From an uncultured Dialister sp. (GTDB lineage: Bacteria > Bacillota > Negativicutes > Veillonellales > Dialisteraceae), in NCBI RefSeq assembly GCF_900765565.1, contig NZ_CAAFRZ010000280.1:1-13677 (forward strand): a stretch of 13,677 nucleotides of DNA, written 5' to 3'. How positions within the stretch are numbered: the stretch's first letter is position 1; every line of letters begins with the position of its first letter. Shown piece by piece: positions 8,160-13,677 of this stretch. The notes below the pieces were generated by a model. That model did not search any database and was not told where the DNA came from. It saw only the letters and a program-made list of their open reading frames with translations. The position numbers and the translations under genes were made by a program.

Positions 8160-9338
8160 ATGGCGCAGGCTAAGATATGGACCCGGGAGTTCCTGGGCAT
8201 GGGCATGACCAATTTCTTTTACTTCATGTCCCAGTATATTTTGATTGCGTCCCTTCCCGTATTCATCATGGATGACCTGGGGAAGGGGCAGTGGGAGGCA
8301 GGCATGGCCATGACCTGCTTCCAGATCGGCACGGTGGTGTGCCGTCCGCTGGCGGGGCGCATCATCGACGGCGTGAATAAGCAGCGGCTTCTACTTGTGG
8401 CTTCCTCTGTGTTTTTTCTGGTGATGGGCAGCTTCTATTTTGTGTCGAACCTCCAAATGGTGTGGGGGCTCCGGCTGGTCCACGGCATCGTCTTTGCCCT
8501 TGGCACTACGGCCTCCGCCACCATGGCGGCCCTGGTGCTGCCGAAGAGCCGGAAGGGGGAAGGCATCGGGTACTTTGCGGTGAGCGGAAATCTGGCCATG
8601 GTCATCGGGCCCCTGGTGGGACTTCTGATTATCGATTTCCTTGGCCCCCGTCCCCTGTTTATCTTTCTGGCTCTCCTGGCTTTGGGTGCCATTTATGGAG
8701 GAAATGGGAAGAAACTGCCTGACGATATCATCCTTCCTTCGGGAAAGCGGAAACAGGGATTTCATGTGGCCGATTTCTTTGAAAAGAAAGCACTCCCCTC
8801 CGTCATTCTTGGGGGACTCGTATTCTTTGCCTACGGCGGGGTGCTCACATTTATCCCCATGTATACCCGCAGCCTCGGCCTGTCCTCTTTCACCAGCCTC
8901 TTCTTCCTTGTCTTTGCCCTGGTCATCGTGGTGACCCGACCTTTCGTGGGATACCTCTTTGACCACCATGGCCCTGATGCCACGGTGTATCTGGGATTCG
9001 CCTTCTTCTGCCTGGGTTTTGTCCTGTTCAGCCAGGTGGGCGGTGTACCGCTGCTCCTCCTGTCGGCGGGGGTCCTGGGTATCGGTTTCGGCGCCCTGGC
9101 ACCGGCTTTCCAGACACTGGCAGTCCAGAGTGCGCCGCCTTCCCGGGCCGGTGTCGCTACGTCCACCTATTTCTGGTCCCTCGATATTTCCGTAGGCCTG
9201 GCGGCGGCCGTGCTGGGCGTGGTATCCGACAGCCTGGGCTATCCCTTCATGTACGGCGTGGTATGCCTGGCATCGGCGGTTTTGGGGCTTGTGTATTATT
9301 TCTTCTGGCGTAGAAGTGGAAAAAGGGCAGCGGCCTGA
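8160..9338 (+). CDS. MFS transporter, drug-exporter type
   Basis: This is a 392-residue inner-membrane protein with about twelve hydrophobic segments, the usual size for a major facilitator superfamily carrier. Motif A is clear after the second segment as GRIIDGVNKQR (66-76), with a degenerate copy GYLFDHHG (264-271) in the second half. A motif-C-like IGPLVGLLI (149-157) in the fifth helix region is typical of proton antiporters. The central cytoplasmic loop lies near 180-210. The segment GFGALAPAFQTLAVQSAPPS (309-328) resembles YwoG/YfkF-type exporters. The substrate cannot be told from sequence; drug or metabolite efflux is inferred from motif C. AAAGGCGG lies about six bases before the ATG. 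The gene is monocistronic and divergent from addB, with no clear intrinsic terminator; the inverted-repeat element starts about 60 bases downstream. Confidence 0.88.
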   Translation: MAQAKIWTREFLGMGMTNFFYFMSQYILIASLPVFIMDDLGKGQWEAGMAMTCFQIGTVVCRPLAGRIIDGVNKQRLLLVASSVFFLVMGSFYFVSNLQMVWGLRLVHGIVFALGTTASATMAALVLPKSRKGEGIGYFAVSGNLAMVIGPLVGLLIIDFLGPRPLFIFLALLALGAIYGGNGKKLPDDIILPSGKRKQGFHVADFFEKKALPSVILGGLVFFAYGGVLTFIPMYTRSLGLSSFTSLFFLVFALVIVVTRPFVGYLFDHHGPDATVYLGFAFFCLGFVLFSQVGGVPLLLLSAGVLGIGFGALAPAFQTLAVQSAPPSRAGVATSTYFWSLDISVGLAAAVLGVVSDSLGYPFMYGVVCLASAVLGLVYYFFWRRSGKRAAA

Positions 9339-9362
9339 CAGCCGAGGGAAAGTTAGAAATGA

Positions 9363-9407
9363 AGAGTGAGAAGTGAGAAGTGAGGAGTGAGGAGGAGTTA
9401 GGAGTGG
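9363..9407. repeat. Heptad tandem repeat (GAAGTGA/GGAGTGA)
   Basis: Downstream of the MFS gene, purine-rich 7-bp units run head to tail: AGAGTGA, GAAGTGA, GAAGTGA, GGAGTGA (9363-9390). After a three-base slip come GGAGTTA and GGAGTGG (9394-9407). The run leads directly into the left arm of the inverted-repeat element. Confidence 0.6.
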
Positions 9408-9916
9408 TGGTGGCGGCGCACAAGTTATAAAGCGCCGCTTTTTGAATACCTATCCCCGTCATTTGGACCGGTAGTATACAAACCATATAGCTCTACTGCC
9501 TGGCACTCCTGAAGCTTAGAGGAGTGGAGAAATCTGTCTTGCGTTTGGGATTACAGGACTTTCCGCACCAGTATCAGTCCAGTATCAGTATTGTAATACC
9601 TTCATAGTCATATATCCCGGAGATCTCTCGACTCTTTCTCACATGCTATTTTTACGATTATCCCCACTACGGCACTTACCATCGCTCGAGATGACGAGTT
9701 AAGAAATATTCATTATCATTTCATTGCCCTCTCCAACGGGACAATCATAAAAGGAAAGCGTTTTATCGTTCAGTAAAAATGCCAACTTATGACCGGATTG
9801 CTTGCCTTCCACAGACCCACGACCCGTGAAGAGAGTGCAAGTTAGCAGCTTTGGAGTAAAGTGGGAGCATATATTTTGCGGCGCTTTATAACTTGTGCGC
9901 CGCCACCACCACTCCT
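9400..9916. mobile_element. 517-bp non-coding element with 39-bp terminal inverted repeats
   Basis: Positions 9400-9438 and 9878-9916 are perfect inverted copies, 39 bp each. Weaker similarity reaches outward to about 9353 and 9941 through the heptad repeats. The 439-bp interior is visibly more AT-rich than the neighbouring genes. It holds an exact 11-bp tandem duplication of CCAGTATCAGT (9568-9578, 9579-9589) and a GTATT/AATAC hairpin (9588-9599). The only ORFs (about 75-80 codons, minus strand) run through the repeat arms and match no family I know. No transposase is present, so a MITE-like non-autonomous element is the best description. I did not find a convincing target-site duplication. 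Confidence 0.6.
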
Positions 9917-9941
9917 CATTCCTCACTCCTAACTCCTAACT
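9911..9941. repeat. Heptad tandem repeat (CCTAACT), inverted relative to 9363-9407
   Basis: Reading the minus strand, the units are AGTTAGG, AGTTAGG, AGTGAGG, AATGAGG: the same heptad class as the left flank but in opposite orientation. The two heptad runs therefore form imperfect outer extensions of the 39-bp inverted repeat. Confidence 0.55.
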
Positions 9942-10001
9942 GGTTTCCGTTTCTTTCCCCTGGCCTGGGAATACACTTTTTCAAAAAGATAAAAAAAGTG
10001 C

Positions 10002-10030
10002 TTGACAGGATGGAGATGGGGGATTATTAT
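10002..10030 (+). promoter_or_regulatory. Strong sigma-A-type promoter of the T-box/livJ unit
   Basis: TTGACA (10002-10007) is a perfect -35 box. A 17-bp spacer leads to TATTAT (10025-10030), a five-of-six -10 box. An A-rich stretch at 9982-9997 just upstream could act as an UP element. Transcription should begin near 10037, giving a leader of about 400 nt before the livJ start. Confidence 0.8.
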
Positions 10031-10036
10031 ATACAC

Positions 10037-10283
10037 ATCTTCAGACAAACGAATGACTTGAGAAAAGCCAGGATCGAGACAAAAGGTTTGTTGTTTAATC
10101 TTCAGAGAGCCGGTGTATGGTGTGAACCGGTAGATGGCAGCATTCATACTATCCCTCGAGAGCTCTTTCGTCGAACCAAGTAGATGAAGGCGTTCATTCA
10201 CGTTACGAATAGGACTACAGAGTATAATGTAGGGTGGTACCGCGATACATCGCCCCTATCTTCTTTGGAAGATAGGGGCTTTT
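10037..10283 (+). promoter_or_regulatory. T-box leader with first antiterminator/terminator
   Basis: The T-box sequence AGGGTGGTACCGCG (10231-10244) is nearly canonical. UGGU in its bulge would pair with an ACCA tRNA 3' end, so the discriminator is A. Stem I can be drawn with CTTGAG pairing to CTCGAG (10155-10160). Its distal part has the conserved AGAGAG, CCGG, GGTGTGA and CCGG order. The antiterminator pairs TAGGG (10230-10234) with CCCTA (10254-10258), with a CGAT/ATCG helix between. The specifier codon is uncertain: ATC (Ile, 10151-10153) lies one base before the base helix and fits the branched-chain amino acid gene downstream. Uncharged tRNA would favour readthrough into livJ. Confidence 0.88.
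10252..10283 (+). terminator. First T-box intrinsic terminator
   Basis: An 11-bp perfect stem (10252-10262 with 10269-10279) and a six-base loop are followed by TTTT (10280-10283). Its 5' arm overlaps the antiterminator pairing partner, the classic mutually exclusive arrangement. Confidence 0.9.
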
Positions 10284-10305
10284 CTTATGGCAGGGGTATC
10301 AGTTT

Positions 10306-10389
10306 ACTTATGGTCCGCAAGTGATAAGTGGGAGTGGTACCGCGCATATGCGCCTCCGCCTTTGGGAAACCAGGGGCGGAGGTTTTCTT
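10306..10389 (+). promoter_or_regulatory. Second T-box antiterminator/terminator module lacking Stem I
   Basis: A second T-box-like sequence, GGAGTGGTACCGCG (10331-10344), follows the first terminator. A small hairpin ACTTAT/ATAAGT (10306-10311, 10324-10329) precedes it in the position of Stem III. GGAG (10331-10334) pairs with CTCC (10354-10357), whereas module 1 pairs AGGG with CCCT, so the helix is kept by covariation. The GCGC/GCGC helix (10342-10353) mirrors the CGAT/ATCG helix of module 1. The bulge is again UGGU. Only about 47 nt separate it from the first terminator, too few for its own Stem I, so it probably shares the upstream Stem I or senses only the tRNA acceptor end. Confidence 0.8.
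10353..10389 (+). terminator. Second T-box intrinsic terminator
   Basis: CCTCCGCC (10353-10360) pairs with GGCGGAGG (10375-10382), followed by TTTTCTTTT. It lies 54 bases before the livJ start codon, so readthrough must pass two terminators in series. Confidence 0.85.
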
Positions 10390-10443
10390 TTGCTTATTTC
10401 AGTCATTCGGGTCACAGTATTATTTTTGAAAGAGGGAGAAACT

Positions 10444-11601
10444 ATGCAGAAAAAATGGTTAAAAGGAATGGCAGCAGTAGCAGCTGCAGCAGTATTGGCA
10501 GGAGCATTTGCAGGCTGCGGCGGACAGAAGTCTGACAAAGGCGGCGCAAAAGGACAGCAGACCGTAAAATTCGGTTTCGTTACCGGCTGGACCGGCCCTG
10601 GCGCTGCTTATGGCACCGCTATGAAGGAAGGCGTGGATCTGGCTGTTGAAGAAATCAACAACAACCCGAACACCAAGATGAAGATTGACCTTAAGGAATA
10701 CGACACCAAACTGGTGAAGGCAGAAGCCATCAATGCATTCAAGAAGTGCATTGAACAGGATAAGGTCCTGGCTATCGAAGGCCCGATGACCTCCGGCGAA
10801 ATGTTTGCTGCCGGCCCGATTGCCCAGCAGTCCAAGGTCGTTGCCTTTGGTACCGGCACCACGGCTCCCGGAATCACCGATATCGGCGATTATATTTTCC
10901 GTAACGCAATCCCCGGCAAGATGGCTATTCCGATCACCGTAAAGAAAGCACAGGAAAAACTGGGCTTCAAGAAAGTAGCTATCCTCTATTCCAACAACAA
11001 TGACCAGATGGTCGGCGAAAACAAGATTTACCAGGAACTGTTCAAAGATATGGGCATCGAAGTCGTAGCCACCGAAACCTTTGCTGATAAGGATACGGAC
11101 TTCTCCGCACAGCTCACCAAGATCCAGGCGGCTAACCCCGATGTCATCGCTGTAGCAGGCCTGTACCAGGAAGGCGCCCTCATCGTGAAGAAGGCCCGTG
11201 AAATGGGTATGAACCAGCCGATTCTGGCAAACAACGGCTTCAACAGCCCGGCTTACATCCAGCAGGCCGGCGAAGCAGCTAACGGCACCCTCGTAGCTAC
11301 TCCGTGGAACGCAGAAAGCAAGTCTGAAAAGGCACAGAACTTCCGTAAAGCCTTCGTTGCCAAGTACGGTCATGAACCGGACCAGTTCGCTGCCCAGGCC
11401 TATGATGCCATGTACGTTATGCACCAGGCTGCTGAACAGTCCGGCACCACCACGGACCGCAAGAAGTTCCGCGATGCCCTGGCCAAGATCAAAGACTTCG
11501 AAGGAGCTACCGGCAAATTCCAGTTCGATGACCATCGCGATCCGAAGATGGACCTCTCCATCATGGAAGCGAAAGATGGTAAATGGGTTCCTTTCGCTTA
11601 A
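10444..11601 (+). CDS. livJ: LivJ-type branched-chain amino acid ABC transporter substrate-binding lipoprotein
   Basis: The 385-residue product begins with a lipoprotein signal peptide: lysines at 3, 4 and 7, an alanine-rich hydrophobic core, and a lipobox FAGC with Cys25 as the modified residue. The mature part is a type 1 periplasmic-binding fold of the Leu/Ile/Val family. KFGFVTGWTGPGAAYG comes near its start, GPMTSGEMFAAGPIAQQSKV in the first lobe, and AQAYDAMYVMHQA near the C-terminus. It should capture a branched-chain or related amino acid outside the membrane for an ABC permease. The exact ligand is not readable; the T-box supports an amino acid. The start at 10444 has AGAGGGAG upstream and begins the signal peptide. 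No livHMGF genes lie nearby. Codon use is strongly biased (GAA, GGC, AAG, AAC), hinting at high expression. Confidence 0.9.
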   Translation: MQKKWLKGMAAVAAAAVLAGAFAGCGGQKSDKGGAKGQQTVKFGFVTGWTGPGAAYGTAMKEGVDLAVEEINNNPNTKMKIDLKEYDTKLVKAEAINAFKKCIEQDKVLAIEGPMTSGEMFAAGPIAQQSKVVAFGTGTTAPGITDIGDYIFRNAIPGKMAIPITVKKAQEKLGFKKVAILYSNNNDQMVGENKIYQELFKDMGIEVVATETFADKDTDFSAQLTKIQAANPDVIAVAGLYQEGALIVKKAREMGMNQPILANNGFNSPAYIQQAGEAANGTLVATPWNAESKSEKAQNFRKAFVAKYGHEPDQFAAQAYDAMYVMHQAAEQSGTTTDRKKFRDALAKIKDFEGATGKFQFDDHRDPKMDLSIMEAKDGKWVPFA

Positions 11602-11829
11602 TCGGCGAATCATAGGTAGAGGCTGTGAACCATTCCACAGGGATTTCATGGCCGCATAGTATGACCCTCATCAGGGGGACCGTAAGGGCATTCCTGATAT
11701 AAGCTTAGCCTTCGATTCCCCGTTTGCCGGAACAGGATTCCGGCGGGAAGACTGCCGCCTGTGGGCAGGGCAGGAAGGAATGGACTGCTGCCACAGTCAT
11801 TCTTTTCCCTGCCCACCTGGTAGTTTTTC
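11602..11829. other. Hairpin-rich spacer after livJ
   Basis: No gene is supported here. GCCGGAA-CAGGA-TTCCGGC (11726-11744) is a perfect 7-bp hairpin. A larger structure spans 11761-11816: GTGGGCAGGG pairs with CCCTGCCCAC, and inside it GAATGGACTG pairs with CAGTCATTC with one bulge. A T-run (11824-11828) follows eight bases later, so this could be the first livJ terminator or a structured 3' UTR. A tRNA-like TTCGATTC (11711-11718) has no supporting arms. Confidence 0.45.
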
Positions 11830-11877
11830 CCAAAGTAAAAGAGCAGTGCATCCCTACGCACTGCTCTTTTACTTTGG
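11830..11877. terminator. Bidirectional intrinsic terminator between livJ and the polymerase operon
   Basis: A perfect 20-bp stem (11830-11849 with 11858-11877) has an eight-base loop. The GC-rich core GAGCAGTGC/GCACTGCTC is preceded by AAAGTAAAA and followed by TTTTACTTT, so U-rich tails exist on both strands. It separates the converging livJ and Y-family polymerase-YolD transcripts, and lies seven bases beyond the yolD-like stop codon. Confidence 0.85.
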
Positions 11878-11883
11878 AAAAAA

Positions 11884-12192
11884 TCATTCTTTTTGGATTT
11901 CCCAGATGTGGCGGAAGGGGATATTCTTCCCTTCTATCCGAAGAAAACGGAAAGGAAGGTCTATGGATTCCAGCGCTCCTTCCAAAGCCCGATAATGGCC
12001 TGCTTCGTAGAAAGTGATGCGGAGAAGGTCCCCTTTCTTTATACAGCCCAGCAGGACATCGAGCTTCCGGGCCCGGTCTTCGGAGAGGGGCCGTTCTTTT
12101 TCTTCCGTTTCTTTTGCTTCTGCCAGGAGTTCTCCATATCCCTTAAGGCCGTTGAAAGGGAGAAACTGCCTGGCCCGTTTTTCGTTATCCAT
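11884..12192 (-). CDS. YolD-like protein
   Basis: This 102-residue protein matches the YolD/YqjX family: an N-terminal RARQFLPFNGLKGYGELLAEA (residues 6-26), a hydrophilic E/K/R-rich stretch with LSEDRARKLD, and a C-terminal IPFRHIWEI resembling the family ending. YolD-like genes of Firmicutes usually sit beside a UvrX/UmuC-type Y-family polymerase and have been proposed as UmuD-like partners; the biochemical role is not settled. Here the gene follows the polymerase with an 8-nt overlap (ATGGATAA), so the two should be co-translated. AGGAGG lies five bases before the ATG. The bidirectional terminator follows immediately. There is no serine protease-type UmuD domain. Confidence 0.85.
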   Translation of the reverse strand: MDNEKRARQFLPFNGLKGYGELLAEAKETEEKERPLSEDRARKLDVLLGCIKKGDLLRITFYEAGHYRALEGALESIDLPFRFLRIEGKNIPFRHIWEIQKE

Positions 12193-13447
12193 GATGACCT
12201 CCTATGAGACTGTTCCTTTCGCGGAGCGTGGCTTTCGGGAAATAGTCGATGCCCCGAAGCAGTGCATTTTTTCCAAATCTTTTCTTGACCTCCACCATGG
12301 CAAGTTCCACATTTTTCTGCCGCCTTTCTTCTTCCGGCGACCGGAAAAGGGAAAAGAAATGGGGAACCCGGTGGGATGGGAGCACGTTGTCCAGACTGAT
12401 CCGGATGACCCGGATGCCATGGCCCCGGAGGACCTTATCCCTGTAAAGCTGCCGGAAGGCATGCCACAGGTCCGAGGGAATATCGGTATGGTGGGCCAGC
12501 CTTTTTGAACCTCGGCTGCCCCGCCTGTTTTTATCGGAATATCCGGCGTACAGGGAAATACCCCGGGCCACGAGGCCTTCTTCCAGCAGCTGCTGCACCA
12601 GGATTTCCACCATTTCAAAAAGGAGGAGTTCCCCTTCTTCCCAGGTGTAGTCCTCGAAGAGCACCTGACCGTTGCTGATGGACCGCTCCGACGGGCGGTA
12701 GCTGTGGATATCGGCAATGGTGCAGGACTCCCGGCCATGGGCATGGTCGATGAGATACTTTGCGTTTACCCCGAATTCACGGTACAGCAGCTTCTCCGGC
12801 AGCAGGGACACTCCATAGAGGTCATGGACTCCGTATTTTGCCAGCCTCCGGGCGATGCCGGGGCCGATATTCCAGATATCCGTAATGGGCCGGTGGTTCC
12901 GGATCGTCTCCTGAAATCGGGGTTCATCGAGATAGGCAATGTGTGTCGGCAGGTGCTTGGCCAGGATATCCATGCCCACCTTGGCCAGGAAAAGGTTGGT
13001 CCCCACGCCGGCGGTGGCGCAGATGCCGGTCCGTTTATAGACGGCATCCATGGCCATCCGCGCGATGCCGGGGCCGTCTCTTCCGTAGAATGTGAGGTAG
13101 GGGGTCACATCGATGAAGCATTCATCAATGGAGTAGGCGTACACATCTTCCGCGGAGAACAGGGAAAGGTAGGTGCTGTAGATATCGGCGGACACATCCA
13201 TGTACAGTTCCATGTGGGGCAGGGCCACGAGATAGGGAAGGGAAGGAGGAATCTCGTAAATCCGGCACCGGTTCCGCACGCCCTTCTCTTTCAGCGAAGG
13301 ACTTACGGCCAGGCAGAGAGCGCCGGGGCCCCGGGAAGGGTCTGCCACCACCAGGTCCGTGGTAAAGGGATCCAGTCCCCGGGCGGCGCACTCCACGGAG
13401 GCATAGAAACTTTTGAGGTCAATGCACATGTATACCTTATCTTTCAT
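12185..13447 (-). CDS. Y-family DNA polymerase, UmuC/UvrX-like
   Basis: An error-prone translesion polymerase of 420 residues. The catalytic carboxylates are visible: Asp10 in CIDLKSFYASVE (Tyr15 is the steric-gate position) and Asp109-Glu110 in YSIDECFID. GVRNRCRIYEIP (56-67) is the finger-domain signature of UmuC/UvrX rather than DinB (Pol IV). A helix-hairpin-helix follows at WNIGPGIARRLAKYGV (192-207), then the little-finger domain (about 245-355) and the family ending ATLRERNSLIGGH (406-418). A possible clamp-binding segment is HFFSLF (363-368). The start at 13447 has GGAGG a few bases upstream; an ATG at 13477 would add ten residues before the conserved domain without a good ribosome binding site. 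It is first in an operon with the YolD-like gene. The promoter carries a LexA-like palindrome, so SOS induction is inferred. Confidence 0.93.
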   Translation of the reverse strand: MKDKVYMCIDLKSFYASVECAARGLDPFTTDLVVADPSRGPGALCLAVSPSLKEKGVRNRCRIYEIPPSLPYLVALPHMELYMDVSADIYSTYLSLFSAEDVYAYSIDECFIDVTPYLTFYGRDGPGIARMAMDAVYKRTGICATAGVGTNLFLAKVGMDILAKHLPTHIAYLDEPRFQETIRNHRPITDIWNIGPGIARRLAKYGVHDLYGVSLLPEKLLYREFGVNAKYLIDHAHGRESCTIADIHSYRPSERSISNGQVLFEDYTWEEGELLLFEMVEILVQQLLEEGLVARGISLYAGYSDKNRRGSRGSKRLAHHTDIPSDLWHAFRQLYRDKVLRGHGIRVIRISLDNVLPSHRVPHFFSLFRSPEEERRQKNVELAMVEVKKRFGKNALLRGIDYFPKATLRERNSLIGGHHG

Positions 13448-13495
13448 AAGTCCTCCGCCTTTCCATCCTGAATACAAACAAACTTTCTACATAGA

Positions 13496-13524
13496 AGTAT
13501 AGAATTTTTGTTCGAACAGGTCAA
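13496..13524 (-). promoter_or_regulatory. Polymerase-yolD promoter with LexA-like operator
   Basis: On the minus strand TTGACC (13524-13519), a 17-bp spacer and TATACT (13501-13496) form a good promoter. The spacer contains the perfect palindrome TGTTCGAACA (13518-13509). An overlapping CGAACAAAAATTCT (13514-13501) partly matches the Firmicute SOS box CGAACRNRYGTTCG, with mismatches in its right half. Either site would place a repressor between the -35 and -10 boxes. LexA control is inferred from position and from the gene's function. Confidence 0.6.
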
Positions 13525-13565
13525 TGAAACGGGGAATTAGAATCAGTAGAAAAGGTGGAGGCCAG

Positions 13566-13597
13566 ACAGTTCGTCAAATTGCGGTTTGACGAGCTGT
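13566..13597. repeat. 13-bp hairpin near the right edge
   Basis: Positions 13566-13578 pair with 13585-13597 around a six-base loop, with one G-U-type mismatch. No T-run follows on either strand. It may be part of a feature that continues beyond the window. No gene is visible from 13525 to 13677. Confidence 0.5.
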
Positions 13598-13636
13598 TGA
13601 GGGGGCTGATGGATAGAGTCATTCGCGCGGGGGCTT

Positions 13637-13664
13637 CTAGCTACTAGCGGCTAGCAACTAGGAA
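13637..13664. repeat. Heptad tandem repeat (CTAGCNN)
   Basis: Four head-to-tail 7-bp units read CTAGCTA, CTAGCGG, CTAGCAA, CTAGGAA. CTAG itself is a palindrome, so this run differs in sequence from the purine-rich heptads but has the same 7-base period. Confidence 0.55.
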
Positions 13665-13677
13665 AGCTCTACAGCCT

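Noticed and set aside
9247..9486. 79-codon minus-strand ORF overlapping the MFS 3' end
   Set aside because: It is mostly the left repeat arm and heptads read as protein, and it overlaps the MFS gene.
9699..9926. 75-codon minus-strand ORF in the inverted-repeat element
   Set aside because: Its start codes through the heptad and repeat arm, giving a tryptophan/arginine-rich, unnatural N-terminus. No family match or good ribosome binding site is seen.
10459..11649. 396-codon minus-strand open frame opposite livJ
   Set aside because: livJ has a signal peptide, lipobox, ribosome binding site and T-box leader; the antisense frame has none of these.
11711..11718. tRNA T-loop-like TTCGATTC
   Set aside because: The flanking bases do not form a T-stem, and no acceptor, D or anticodon arms are found around it.

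Overview
The window looks like a chromosomal segment of a GC-rich low-GC-phylum relative, most plausibly a Negativicutes-type Firmicute. The reasons are an addB-addA pair in the Bacillus order, a T-box leader, strong AGGAGG-type ribosome binding sites, and a YolD/Y-family polymerase pair. These are family-level inferences from reading translations; genus cannot be fixed by eye. I found no unknown protein system. The most unusual material is in the intergenic DNA.

Layout. Positions 1-461 are non-coding and hold a three-unit ~50-bp structured repeat, several hairpins and a heptanucleotide tandem repeat. Positions 462-7746 (minus strand) hold addB followed by addA, an 8-nt-overlapping operon for the two-nuclease AddAB helicase-nuclease that processes double-strand breaks. 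Positions 7747-8159 are a divergent intergenic region with the addBA promoter, a 222-bp element with 20-bp terminal inverted repeats and many nested hairpins, and a 14-bp palindrome next to the likely promoter of the following gene. Positions 8160-9338 (plus) encode a 12-helix MFS exporter-type transporter.

Positions 9339-10443 contain no convincing gene. The first half is a 517-bp non-coding element bounded by a perfect 39-bp inverted repeat and flanked by heptad repeats. The second half is a strong promoter and a T-box leader carrying two successive antiterminator/terminator modules, which controls the lipoprotein gene at 10444-11601, a LivJ-type branched-chain amino acid binding protein. 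No LIV permease or ATPase genes accompany it here. After a hairpin-rich spacer and a bidirectional terminator (11830-11877), a minus-strand pair follows: a UmuC/UvrX-like Y-family DNA polymerase (12185-13447) and a YolD-like small protein (11884-12192). They overlap by 8 nt and are driven by a promoter with a LexA-like palindrome. The last 150 bases hold a hairpin and another heptad repeat.

Functionally, two operons serve DNA repair: AddAB in recombinational repair, and polymerase plus YolD in probable SOS translesion synthesis. The T-box/LivJ unit links amino-acid uptake to tRNA charging. Heptad repeats at four intergenic sites and two different inverted-repeat elements suggest that short non-coding repeats have spread through the spacers of this genome.
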